A stretch of 64,000 bases of DNA from positions 62,001 to 126,000 of the forward strand of contig CBDCYS010000008.1 in the NCBI GenBank assembly GCA_965224215.1, written 5' to 3'. Positions 54,160-63,339 of this stretch are shown piece after piece. Source of the DNA: CBDCYS01 sp965224215 (GTDB taxonomy: Bacteria > Acidobacteriota > Terriglobia > Bryobacterales > UBA6623). The notes under the pieces are model-generated. The model saw only the letters and a program-made list of their open reading frames with translations. It did not search any database and had not been told where the DNA came from. Position numbers and translations under genes: made by a program. Within the stretch, counting starts at the first letter, position 1, and each line of letters begins with the position of its first letter.

Positions 54160-55209
54160 CTACTCCGCGTGTGCGTCGGGAAAGGCCTGGCGAATCTCTT
54201 CCAGTTCCTGCTCGGGGATAGTCAGGAAAACCTTGGTCAGCCGAGGATCGAATTGCGTGCCACTCTCTTCCTGAATCACCTGTTTTGCAACCTCAATTGG
54301 GCGACCTGCTCGATACGGCCGGTCGGACGTAATCGCATCGAAGGTGTCGACAATGCTAAAAATTCTGGCCCCCAACGGGATCGCCTCTCCTTTTGTGCCG
54401 ACTGGGTAACCTCCGCCCTCAAAGCGTTCGTGATGGGAGCGAACGATCTCGGCCTCTTTGACTAGTTCAGGAAACTCCTCCAGGAGTTCGGCGCCAATTC
54501 GGGTATGCAGCCTCATCACATCCCACTCAGAGCTGTCGAGCGGGCCGTCCTTGAGAAGCACGTTGTGCGGAATCGCGATCTTTCCGATGTCGTGCAACAG
54601 GGCTCCCAGCTCAAGATGGCAGCGCTGTTCCTCGGTCAAGCCGCAGTATTTCCCAAAAAGTTGAGCGAATCCGGCCACCCTCTTGGAGTGCTGCATCGTT
54701 TCGTAGCGCTTGAACCCGAGCGCGTGGAATACCTCGTGGACCTGATCGGAGGCCGGCTGGCGGGGGTCTCGCGCGCTCATGAACCGGCGCAGCACCTCGC
54801 GGGCGAGCGCATGCTGGCTCTGCATAAGCGGCTCGAGATGCTTGGCGACGAGCTTGACGATGTCGTCAGGTTTGGCCGGTTTCAGCAAATAATCGGCCGC
54901 CCCCAGCTTCAGCGAATCAATCGCCAGCCCCAGCTCGTAAAGGCCGGAGATCAGGATGACTGGCAGATCGGGCGTGACCGCTTTCACGGTGCGCAGCAAG
55001 TCCATCCCGCCCATGCCCGGCATGTTGATATCAGTCAGCAGAAGGTCGGGGGCGCTGTCCTCGCAACTCAAGTGTGCCAAGGCCGACAGGCTTTCCTTGA
55101 AGCATTGGCACTGATGGCCCTCGCGGGTGATCACCTCGTAAAGGTAATCCCGCATGGACTGTTCATCATCTACGACGACGATGGAGCGCGATTCGGACGA
55201 CTTGAGCAC
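54160..55209 (-). CDS. response regulator with HD-GYP domain (predicted c-di-GMP phosphodiesterase)
   Basis: 349 residues. REC domain at 10-125 with phospho-acceptor Asp in 'LLLTDINMPGMGG', acidic pair in 'VVDDEQSMRD' and Lys in 'LLKPAKPDD'. HD-GYP domain at 165-340 with 'LLHDIGKIAIP', 'RSHHERFEGGGYP' (HH and GYP) and 'DTFDAITSDRPYR'. It is expected to cut c-di-GMP when phosphorylated. It starts the operon with the cupredoxin protein and the (now broken) hybrid kinase, which was the probable partner. The gene is intact although the kinase is dead. Confidence 0.92.
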   Translation of the reverse strand: MLKSSESRSIVVVDDEQSMRDYLYEVITREGHQCQCFKESLSALAHLSCEDSAPDLLLTDINMPGMGGMDLLRTVKAVTPDLPVILISGLYELGLAIDSLKLGAADYLLKPAKPDDIVKLVAKHLEPLMQSQHALAREVLRRFMSARDPRQPASDQVHEVFHALGFKRYETMQHSKRVAGFAQLFGKYCGLTEEQRCHLELGALLHDIGKIAIPHNVLLKDGPLDSSEWDVMRLHTRIGAELLEEFPELVKEAEIVRSHHERFEGGGYPVGTKGEAIPLGARIFSIVDTFDAITSDRPYRAGRPIEVAKQVIQEESGTQFDPRLTKVFLTIPEQELEEIRQAFPDAHAE

Positions 55210-55441
55210 GCGATGGTCTTATCGGCCGTGTGAGCGAAGGGTCAGAACGAAAAATGAAACACACGGAGCCGGGCTGAATGAGCCGAGGGACTCATCAGAT
55301 GGGGACATCGGCCGGGAAAAAACCGGCCGGCGTGCGGCTGCCGCGAGGGCTTTGCGCCTGACGCGTCAAAGACCGAGCCGTTCCAGGCCCCTTGGTATAA
55401 TGCCGTTCGAGCATTCATCCGCTCCAAACCAGGAGAGTTGC

Positions 55442-56920
55442 GTGGAAGTTATGGAAGTGGGTCTTGCCGATCCCGAGACTATCGCGAAGTACGAGCCGGT
55501 GGTTGGCCTGGAAGTTCACGTCCAGCTTTCGACGAATACGAAAATTTTCTGTGCCTGTTCGACCGAATTTGGCAATCCCCCCAATAGCCAGACTTGTCCG
55601 GTTTGCCTGGGTCTGCCCGGCGCCCTCCCGGTACTCAACCGTGAAGTCGTCAATAAGGCCATCCGAGCCTCTTTGGCGCTGAACTGTGACGTACAGCCGT
55701 TTTCACGGTTCGCGCGCAAGAATTACTTTTACCCCGACTTGCCGAAGGGCTACCAGATTTCGCAGTTCGATCAGCCGGTGGCCGAGCATGGCTGGCTCGA
55801 TGCCCCTCTTGAATCGGGAACGAAGCGCATCGGCATCACGCGGCTGCACCTCGAGGACGATGCAGGCAAAAACACCCACGACGGCTTTAGCGACAGCGAT
55901 CGCTACAGCTACGTGGACCTCAATCGCACCGGTATGCCGTTGGCCGAGATCGTCAGTGAGCCCGACATCCGGAGCTCCGAGGAAGCCGTCGGCTACTTGA
56001 CCGAGCTGAAGCTGACGATGCAGTACGTCGGCGTGTCGACCTGCGATATGGAGAAGGGCCATTTGCGCTGCGATGCCAATGTGTCCGTTCGTCCCAAGGG
56101 TGCCGAGAAACTCGGAACTCGCACGGAGGTGAAAAACCTCAACTCTTTCCGCTTCTTGAAGCAAGCGATCGAGTACGAGATCGCCCGGCAAGTCGGCGTG
56201 ATCGAAGCCGGCGGCGTGATTCGGCAAGAGACGAGGCTTTACAACGTCAACAGGGGTGTGACGGTGGCGATGAGGTCGAAGGAGCACGCCCACGACTATC
56301 GCTACTTTCCGGAGCCCGATTTGATGCCGCTTGTCATCAGTGAAGAATGGAAGCAGCAGGTGCGGGACTCGATGCCAGAATTGCCCGCGGCAAGGCGCCA
56401 GCGCTTTGCCGAGGACTACAGCATCTCGGACTACGATGCTCGCGTTCTCACCTCGACGCCGGAAATTGGCGACTATTTCGAGCAGGCCGCCAAGGTTTCA
56501 GGCGAGCCCAAGCAAGCGTCCAACTGGGTTCAGGGAGAGCTCAGCGGAGCGCTCAACGCAGCGGGGAAGACGGTAGAGGAGTCGCCCGTTTCGGCGACGG
56601 ACTTGGGAGAGTTGGTCAAACGGATCGGCGACGGGACGCTGTCGGGCAAGCTTGCGAAGGACGTGTTCGCCAAGATGTTCGACAGCGGCCGCGCGGCCAG
56701 CGAGATTATCGAGGCGGAGGGGCTGAAGCAGATTAACGACACAGGTGAGCTGGAGAAGCTGATCGATGAAATGATCGCCGGCAATCAAAAACAGGTCGAA
56801 ACCTATCGCAGCGGCAAGACAGGAGTTCTGGGATTTTTCGTCGGCCAAATCATGAAGGCGACACGGGGCCAGGCAAACCCGAAAGTTGTCAACGAGCTGC
56901 TCACCAAGAAACTGGGTTAG
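55442..56920 (+). CDS. gatB: aspartyl/glutamyl-tRNA amidotransferase subunit B
   Basis: 492 residues, full length. GatB catalytic part: 'YEPVVGLEVHVQLSTNTKIF', zinc cysteines (CACSTEFG...CPVCLGLPG), 'KNYFYPDLPKGYQISQFDQP', 'HLEDDAGK', 'SYVDLNRTGMPLAEIVSEPD', 'RCDANVSVRPKG', 'HDYRYFPEPDLMPL'. A YqeY-like C-terminal tail follows ('GVLGFFVGQIMKATRGQANP'). GatB activates misacylated Glu-tRNA(Gln) or Asp-tRNA(Asn) for amidation with ammonia from GatA. GTG at 55442 is 6 bases after AGGAG; the in-frame ATG at 55451 is too far from it. gatA and gatC are not adjacent. Core gene, intact. Confidence 0.97.
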   Translation: MEVMEVGLADPETIAKYEPVVGLEVHVQLSTNTKIFCACSTEFGNPPNSQTCPVCLGLPGALPVLNREVVNKAIRASLALNCDVQPFSRFARKNYFYPDLPKGYQISQFDQPVAEHGWLDAPLESGTKRIGITRLHLEDDAGKNTHDGFSDSDRYSYVDLNRTGMPLAEIVSEPDIRSSEEAVGYLTELKLTMQYVGVSTCDMEKGHLRCDANVSVRPKGAEKLGTRTEVKNLNSFRFLKQAIEYEIARQVGVIEAGGVIRQETRLYNVNRGVTVAMRSKEHAHDYRYFPEPDLMPLVISEEWKQQVRDSMPELPAARRQRFAEDYSISDYDARVLTSTPEIGDYFEQAAKVSGEPKQASNWVQGELSGALNAAGKTVEESPVSATDLGELVKRIGDGTLSGKLAKDVFAKMFDSGRAASEIIEAEGLKQINDTGELEKLIDEMIAGNQKQVETYRSGKTGVLGFFVGQIMKATRGQANPKVVNELLTKKLG

Positions 56921-57010
56921 CGATCCGCTCGAAGGAAACCGCTTGCTGACGCGCGCGGCTCCAGCGCTCAGCCGCGATCGTGGTCGGCGGGAAGGGGCAA
57001 GAGGCAAACG

Positions 57011-57952
57011 ATGGAAAAACACGCCGTTACAAGACGGCAGATGCTGATGGGGGCTGTTGCGGGAACCGTAACCACCGCGGGAATGGCAGCCTCGCCAGCC
57101 AAGACGGCTGCGACTTCCCGCCCAACGATTTGCTTTTTCTCCAAGCACTTGCCTGACCTGGGCTATCCCGAGTTGGCGAAGGCTCTCAAAGACTTCGGAT
57201 TCCCGGGGGTTGATTTGACCGTGCGTCCCAAGGGCCACGTGCTGCCCGAGAACGCGGAACGCGATCTACCTAAAGCCATCGAAGCATTGCGCGCCGAAGG
57301 TATCGCTATTCCGATGATCACCACCGGTCTTACTTCGGCCACTGACCCGGCGGCGCGCCCGACGCTCTACACGGCCGCCAAACTGGGCGTGCCTCTCTAC
57401 AAGCTCGGCTATTACCGCTACGGAGATCTCACGAAGCTCGACGAAACGCTCGGCCGCATCAAGCGCGATGTAGAAGGTTTAGCGGCAATGGGGCAGCTCG
57501 CCGGCATCCAAGGCGGATTCCACACGCATTCGGGCAGCACGGTCGGAGCCGTCATGTGGGACAACTGGTGGATCCAGCGCGACGTCGATCCAAAGTGGAT
57601 GAGCTATTATTTCGACCCCTGTCATGCCACGATCGAGGGCGGCTCATGGGGCTGGAAAGTTGGGTACCACCGGCTCGCTGACCGTATCACGATGGTTTCC
57701 ATCAAGGACTTCTACTGGGAAAAGCACAACGGGGAATGGAAAATCCGCATGTGCCCGCTTGGAGAAGGTATGGTGCGGTTTGCTGAGTTCTTCAAGATGC
57801 TAGCCGCCGACGGATTCCGCGGGCCACTGTCGCTGCACTTCGAGTACGAAATTGAGGGATCGACCGAGGCCGCCCGCCACGAGAAAACCATGGCGGCGAT
57901 CGCCAAGGATCTGGCGTTTATTAAGAAGCACGTTCAAACGGCCTTCGGGTAG
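57011..57952 (+). CDS. Tat-exported TIM-barrel epimerase/isomerase-like protein
   Basis: 313 residues of the xylose isomerase-like TIM-barrel family (AP endonuclease 2 fold). The N-terminus looks like a Tat signal: 'VTRRQMLMGAVAGTVTTAG' with twin Arg. The barrel shows 'YPELAKALKDFGFPGVDLTV', 'GIQGGFHTHSG', 'YYFDPCHATIEGG' and 'MVSIKDFYWEKHN', with His, Asp and Glu residues that usually bind a metal. Members act on sugars or sugar acids, often beside PSD1 or dehydrogenase genes; substrate unknown. It follows gatB after 90 bases. Confidence 0.85.
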   Translation: MEKHAVTRRQMLMGAVAGTVTTAGMAASPAKTAATSRPTICFFSKHLPDLGYPELAKALKDFGFPGVDLTVRPKGHVLPENAERDLPKAIEALRAEGIAIPMITTGLTSATDPAARPTLYTAAKLGVPLYKLGYYRYGDLTKLDETLGRIKRDVEGLAAMGQLAGIQGGFHTHSGSTVGAVMWDNWWIQRDVDPKWMSYYFDPCHATIEGGSWGWKVGYHRLADRITMVSIKDFYWEKHNGEWKIRMCPLGEGMVRFAEFFKMLAADGFRGPLSLHFEYEIEGSTEAARHEKTMAAIAKDLAFIKKHVQTAFG

Positions 57953-58129
57953 AGCCTTCAGAGCCCAGAACGCAAGTGACGGGCCAAGCGAGTGAGCCGT
58001 GCAATTGAGCGAGGGGACACCGGCTCGAGGAGCCCTGGGGCGGACCTGTTCACAGATAGGACCGCGACAACCCCTGGGCCGGATCGGTGGGCACTTGCTG
58101 ACCCGCTCACTTGCGTTCGGGGCTCTGCT

Positions 58130-58876
58130 CTACACCCGATTGATCATGGTCGCCACGTAAGCCGCGCCGAAACCGTTGTCGATGTTGACGACCGACACAT
58201 TGCTGGAACAACTGTTGAGCATGCCCAACAGCGCCGCCAAGCCGTTGAAGCTGGCGCCGTAGCCGACGCTGGTGGGTACGGCGATGATCGGCACCGCGAC
58301 CAACCCTCCGACCGCGCTCGGAAGCGCCCCCTCCATTCCCGCGCAACAGATGATGACGCGGGCGCTCTTGAGTCGTTCGATGTTGGAGAGCAAGCGGTGA
58401 ATCCCCGCCACCCCCACATCGTAGATGGTCTCGACTTCATTGCCCATGACCTCGGCCGTCACTCTCGCTTCTTCGGCTACGGGCAGATCCGCCGTGCCGG
58501 CACAAATCACGGCGACCTTGCTCTTGCCGACGATCTCGCGATCACGCCAGACGCGAATCGCCGCGGAACGAGGGAAATACTCGGCCTGATCGTCGAGTTG
58601 CTTGATCTCGGCGGCTATCTCTTCGTTCGCGCGGGTTATCAGCAGGTTTGGTGATCTTTCGAGCAGACTCCGCGAAATCTCTCGGACCTCGTCAGTGGTC
58701 TTTCCCCGAGCCAGAACGACCTCGGGCATGCCGTGGCGAAGCGCGCGGTGATGGTCTACTTTGGCAAAACCCAGGTCCTCGAACGGCATGTGTTCGAGCT
58801 GTTCGAGAGCTTGATCGGGGGATGACGTGCCGTCCTTGACGGCCTCTAAGAGTTCGCGTAGCTGCTTTTGATTCAT
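58130..58876 (-). CDS. larB: LarB-type pyridinium-3,5-biscarboxylate mononucleotide synthase
   Basis: 248 residues: an N-terminal helical part and a PurE/AIR carboxylase-like domain with 'ICAGTADLPVAEEARVTAEV', 'VIICCAGMEGALPSAVGGL', 'PTSVGYGASFNGLAALLGML' and 'SVVNIDNGFGAAYVATMI'. LarB carboxylates and hydrolyses nicotinic acid adenine dinucleotide in the first step of nickel-pincer cofactor synthesis (lactate racemase and relatives). No larC, larE or larA in the window, so the rest of the pathway must be elsewhere or missing. It follows the DUF192 gene with a 15-base gap, same strand. Confidence 0.93.
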   Translation of the reverse strand: MNQKQLRELLEAVKDGTSSPDQALEQLEHMPFEDLGFAKVDHHRALRHGMPEVVLARGKTTDEVREISRSLLERSPNLLITRANEEIAAEIKQLDDQAEYFPRSAAIRVWRDREIVGKSKVAVICAGTADLPVAEEARVTAEVMGNEVETIYDVGVAGIHRLLSNIERLKSARVIICCAGMEGALPSAVGGLVAVPIIAVPTSVGYGASFNGLAALLGMLNSCSSNVSVVNIDNGFGAAYVATMINRV

Positions 58877-58891
58877 CTACCGCGAGGATAT

Positions 58892-59398
58892 CTAAAACTT
58901 CAGGCGATCGCCAACTTTGAGTCCGTGTGCCGCAGCCTGGCCCGCGGCCAGTTCGAGCACGTATTGCGACGGCGGGCCTCCGCCGTAGGTTGGACATTGG
59001 CTGGGATTTCGTGAGGGACAGGGGGGAGTATCACTGGAAATGAAGACAATGCGGTGGTCGGCATCGATCCAGATGATGTCGAGTGGGATCAGAGTTTGAA
59101 ACATGTAAAACGCCCGCAGTTGCAGGTCGGGAAAAACGAATAGCATGCCGCGATCTGCCGCAAGCTCTGTACGGAACATCAGCCCGCGAGTGACTTGCTC
59201 GGAGGTCGTCGCGAGTTCCACACGGATCGTCGTTCCATCAGGTAATCCGATCGGCGCCCCGGTAGAAACCGAAGTAGTTCCGGCTTCCGGTCCCGGTCCC
59301 GGCCCGCATGCCAAAAGCCAGGGAAGCAGCAGGAGCATCGATGGGCGGGTTAGCCGCCATAGTTGGTTTGCGCGGAAACGATTGGTGTTTTCCAGCAA
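58892..59398 (-). CDS. DUF192 lipoprotein
   Basis: 168 residues. A lipoprotein signal ('MLLLLPWLLACGPG', lipobox LLAC) precedes a DUF192 beta-domain ('VTRGLMFRTELAADRGMLFV', 'FYMFQTLIPLDIIWIDADHR', 'QYVLELAAGQAAAHGLKVGD'). TTG at 59398 is the likely start; the ATG at the hydrophobic core would lack a positive n-region. Function of DUF192 unknown. It lies between the solute-binding gene (5-base gap) and larB. Confidence 0.8.
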   Translation of the reverse strand: MLENTNRFRANQLWRLTRPSMLLLLPWLLACGPGPGPEAGTTSVSTGAPIGLPDGTTIRVELATTSEQVTRGLMFRTELAADRGMLFVFPDLQLRAFYMFQTLIPLDIIWIDADHRIVFISSDTPPCPSRNPSQCPTYGGGPPSQYVLELAAGQAAAHGLKVGDRLKF

Positions 59399-59403
59399 GA
59401 CGA

Positions 59404-60297
59404 TTATTCTCCCGGCGGTGGCACGACGACGTCTTCGTAGGGGTGCCGGCTCGCGATGGCGTTGCCGTGAAGGAACACCTCGAGCGCCTGTTCATAAAGG
59501 TCGCCCGGAATCGCCGGGCCCCCTGCCCAGCATCCCAATTTCTGGTAGGCGGCGATCGTGGCGACGAGCACATCCCGGTCGATATCCGGAAAAAATGAAG
59601 CTTCCTTCGCGGCGACCTCCTTGGCGGGAGCGTTCCTGACCCACTCACGGGAGGCGCGAAAAGCCCGCATGAACGCCCCTGCCCGATCGGTTGCAAGAAA
59701 CTCACGGGTCGCCAGTAAACTGCTAAAGGCGACCGCCGGCATCGACGCGCCAACCGAGGCGACGACGTGTCCCACTCCGTCGCGCTCCAACTGCTGAGGA
59801 GCCGGCCCCTGCTGGTGGACATAGTCCGCACGGCCGGCCCGAAAGGCGTTGTCTATCTCTTCCACCGAACCGGCGTCGATGGCCTGAACCTTGTTCCAGT
59901 CCACGCCCTGCTGGTGCGCAGCGTATTTCAGCATCAACAGCGGCTGGCGTCCGTGATCGGCCAACAGCGTGGCGCCTTCCAGCTTCTTCCAATGAAAATT
60001 CGGATCGGGTTCCCTGGCCGCGAGAAAGAACCCATCACGCCCGTTGATTTGAGCGAAGTGGACGGGCAGGCCGGTTTCCCCTTTCTCCATGGGTCCCCAG
60101 TTGGAACCCACGGCCGACTGCATGACGTCGACCTCGCCATCGCGCAGCAGAGGATGTGAACGCTGACCGGGCTGCAGAACGGCGTAGGTAGCCGCAATCC
60201 CTTCGTCAGAAAGGAATCCGCCCGCGATGGATGAGATGAGCGGGCTATAGAAGGCGGAGTGGCGCGAAACCACGATCCGAAGTACATCGTCTGGCAT
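59404..60297 (-). CDS. NMT1/SsuA-like substrate-binding protein
   Basis: 297 residues of the periplasmic-binding type II fold, NMT1/THI5-like: 'IVVSRHSAFYSPLISSIAGG', 'GEVDVMQSAVGSNWGPMEKG', 'LLMLKYAAHQQGVDWNKVQA', 'FRAGRADYVHQQGP'. Such proteins bind nitrate, sulfonates or thiamine precursors. ATG at 60297 begins directly at the first strand and lacks a signal peptide, so it may be cytoplasmic or use the upstream open frame (to 60435), which has no signal either. No permease or ATPase genes lie beside it. First gene of the operon with DUF192 and larB. Confidence 0.75.
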   Translation of the reverse strand: MPDDVLRIVVSRHSAFYSPLISSIAGGFLSDEGIAATYAVLQPGQRSHPLLRDGEVDVMQSAVGSNWGPMEKGETGLPVHFAQINGRDGFFLAAREPDPNFHWKKLEGATLLADHGRQPLLMLKYAAHQQGVDWNKVQAIDAGSVEEIDNAFRAGRADYVHQQGPAPQQLERDGVGHVVASVGASMPAVAFSSLLATREFLATDRAGAFMRAFRASREWVRNAPAKEVAAKEASFFPDIDRDVLVATIAAYQKLGCWAGGPAIPGDLYEQALEVFLHGNAIASRHPYEDVVVPPPGE

Positions 60298-62178
60298 TGA
60301 TATTTGCTCTGCCTGCCCCAGTTGTTCTGCCGGCTTGGTGCCGCACCGGTTTTGCGCGATCGCCGTCTGGGATGCGATTCGGGTAACAGTTCGGCGCGCA
60401 GCACCAAGGATAATCTTTGGGCCGAGCTGTGTCAATTTGCAACACCCTCTTGCAATACGCTCTCGCCTGCCCGTCTGGAGTCGCGAGCGGCTAGACTATC
60501 CCCAATGATGTTGGCACTTGCTTTCTCGCGCAGTTCCCGTGCAGTCAGAATCTTGTTCACGGCAACCGTGTCGATCGCGCTGCTGTCACAATGCTCACCC
60601 GAGCCTACGCGCCAGGCGCCGCAAACCGGCTACCGCGGCTGGCCGATGCATGGCGGCGGCCCAGACAGCATTCGCTATTCGGCGCTGGGCCAGATCAATC
60701 GCGGCAATGTCGGCAGTCTCGAAGTCGCTTGGACCTACGAAACCGGCGATGGCTTCGAGCGATCCGAAATGCAATGCAATCCCATCGTCATGGATGGGAC
60801 CCTCTACGCCAGCAGTCCGAAACTTCGGATTTTCGCGCTCAACGCCGCGACCGGCGAAGAACGCTGGAGCTTCGACCCCTTTGCCGGCAATGCCGGGATG
60901 GGCAAGCACCGCAACCGCGGGGTGGCCTACTGGGAGAGCGCGGGCGACGAGCGCATTTTCTTCACCGCGCGGCACTATCTATTCGCGCTGGATGCTCGGA
61001 CCGGAGAACCCGTTGCCTCCTTTGGCAAAGCGGGCAAGGTTGACCTGCGGCGGGGGTTGGGGCGGGACCCGCGGCGAATTACGATCTCGGCAACGAGCCC
61101 CGGCGTGATCTACAAGGATCTAATTATTCTGGGCAGCAGCGTCAGCGAGAGCTTGCCGTCGGCGCCCGGTGATATTCGGGCCTTCGACATTCGATCCGGG
61201 GATCAACGCTGGAGCTTCCATACGATTCCCCATCCTGGAGAATTTGGGTACGAGACCTGGCCCAAGGACGCTTGGGAGCATACGGGCGGCGCAAACAACT
61301 GGCCTGGGATGAGCCTGGACGCCGAACGCGGGATCGTGTTTTGCCCGACGGGCTCAGCGGCGTTCGACTTTTACGGAGCCGACCGCGCCGGCGACAACCT
61401 CTTCGCCAACTCGCTGCTTGCGCTGAAAGCCGAAACGGGTGAGCGCATCTGGCATTTTCAAACCGTCCAGCATGACGTCTGGGACCGCGACTTGCCCGCG
61501 GCGCCCAGTCTGGTCCAGGTGAAACGGGACGGCCGCTTTGTCGACGCAGTGGCACAGATCACCAAGTCCGGCTTCGTTTTCGTGTTCGACCGGGAAACGG
61601 GCGAGCCCTTGTTTCCGATCGAGGAGCGTCAAGTTCCGGCCTCGGCGGTTGACGGTGAAGTGCTCGCGCAAACCCAGCCGCTTCCTCTTAAACCACCGCC
61701 ATTCGCGCGCCAGATCTTTACGGAAGATATGGTGACGCAGCGAACTCCCGAAGCTCACGCGGCTGTACTCGATCAATTTCGCAAGATCCACAGCGGCGAC
61801 CAATTCACTCCGCCGAGTCTGGAAGGCACGGTCATCTTCCCGGGTTACGACGGGGCGGGAGAATGGGGCGGCGCTGCATTTGACCCGGAGACCGGTCTTC
61901 TCTATGTCAACTCAAACGAAATGCCTTGGATTTTAAGGCTGGTCGAGAAGCCGCCGTCGGGAGACCGGCCGAGCGGGCGCAATCTGTATTCGCGGCACTG
62001 CGCTAGTTGCCACCGGGAAGACTTCAAGGGCACCCCTCCCGAGTTCCCGTCGCTGGTCGATATCGGAGACCGGCTTTCGAACCGGGAGGTTCGGACCGTC
62101 GTCTCGCGCGGAGCGGGGCGGATGCCGGGATTCAGTCAACTGGGCGGAGACGCAATTCGGGCCTTGGAGACCTATGTA

Positions 62179-62710
62179 ACCTGAATTATGCACTGCGGCG
62201 TGGACCTGAGGAGGGCTGAGCCGCAAGAGACCATTGGGGACCCCCGAAAACATGGGGTAAAAAGGTAGGCTGGCAAAGATCCCAGCTTCGCCAGCCAACC
62301 CCAAGGAGGTCACCCACATGGTTACCAGACGAAAACAGCATAGCTCCCAAAGGCCCGTCCAACAAGGCCCAGCCGTGACGGCCTCGCGGCCCAATAAAAT
62401 CGGGGCTTCGACGCCTTACCACTTCCGCGGCAGGAAGCCGACTCCCTACGGCGGCTTGCTGCCGGTGGTCGGGAGGGCGCTGATCTGAGAGCCTGGCTAT
62501 GCGCTATGCATAAAATTTTATGCACTAGCCGTAACGCACTGGAAACACGTCACTTCCGAGCGAGGTTTTGACGACGCGGATTCTGGGCGGGAAGGGAAAC
62601 CGGACACGGAGAAGCCAAAAGGCCAGTTGCCGAGCTACCCCCTCACGACGACCGCCAACCCGCTACGAACGCAGCCACACTCGCAAAGTGAATCTGTGCA
62701 TAATTCAGGT
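62179..62710 (+). mobile_element. 532-bp mini-element M5
   Basis: Perfect 15-bp inverted ends; gta on both sides (62176-62178, 62711-62713). Its removal restores the dehydrogenase frame exactly. Confidence 0.95.
62318..62488 (+). CDS. 56-residue ORF of the 532-bp element (copy M5)
   Basis: Same frame and ribosome site as copies M3 and M4. Confidence 0.5.
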   Translation: MVTRRKQHSSQRPVQQGPAVTASRPNKIGASTPYHFRGRKPTPYGGLLPVVGRALI

Positions 62711-63339
62711 GTAATGTTCGGCGAAGACACCGAAGCCACTGTTGATCAAGCCGCCGCGCCACCTGCTCTCAAGTACGGCAGTGACGGTTACAACAAGTTC
62801 CTCGATCCACAGACGGCTATCCCGCCGTTGAGCCGCCTTGGGGGACGCTCAACGCGATCAATCTCGACACAGGGGAAATCACCTGGAAGATTCCTTTCGG
62901 TGAGTTTCCCAAACTCGTCGAGCAGGGGATCCGTAACACGGGCAGCGAAAACTAAGGGGGATCGGCGGTCACGGCCGGGGGCCTGCTCTTCATCGGCGCG
63001 ACGAACCACGACAACAAGTTTCACGTTTTCGACAAGGCGACCGGAAAGCTGCTATGGGAAACAACTCTGCCCGCGGCCGGCAACGCCACGCCGGCGACCT
63101 ACGAAGTCAACGGCAAGCAGTTCGTCGTGATCGCCGCGGGCGGTGGTAAGGGACTTTCGCCGTCAGGGGGAAGCTACGTCGCCTTCGCGCTGCCGGGAAG
63201 CCATGCCAGCCAGTAAGCCTGTGTCCCGCCAATCGACGTTTCGGTGTAGCAGCGTGACTGTAGCAGGCTGCTGAGACGGTCATTTCCTCCCCGCGGATCG
63301 GGCGGGATCAGCGCCCAAGACTGATAAACTGGAGACCTT

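Larger units (their letters stand above)
60505..63216 (+). pseudogene. PQQ-dependent dehydrogenase with cytochrome c domain, triply broken
   Basis: A membrane-anchored quinoprotein: lipobox-like 'ALLSQCSPE', beta-propeller blades with tryptophan docking ('GDQRWSFHTIPHPGEFGYET', 'ERIWHFQTVQHDVWDRDLPA'), and a class I cytochrome c insertion ('NLYSRHCASCHREDFKGTPP', CxxCH). Lesions: mini-element M5 (62179-62710) after 'IRALETYV', with the frame rejoining exactly as 'MFGEDTEATVDQAAAP'; an indel near 62808 shifting out of 'DGYPAVEPPWGTLNAINLDT'; and a TAA at 62954-62956 within 'GSENYGGSAVTAGGLLFIG'. The rebuilt protein ends 'SYVAFALPGSHASQ'. Glucose- or alcohol-type oxidation in the periplasm is expected of the family; this copy is dead. 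ATG at 60505 or 60508. Confidence 0.9.
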
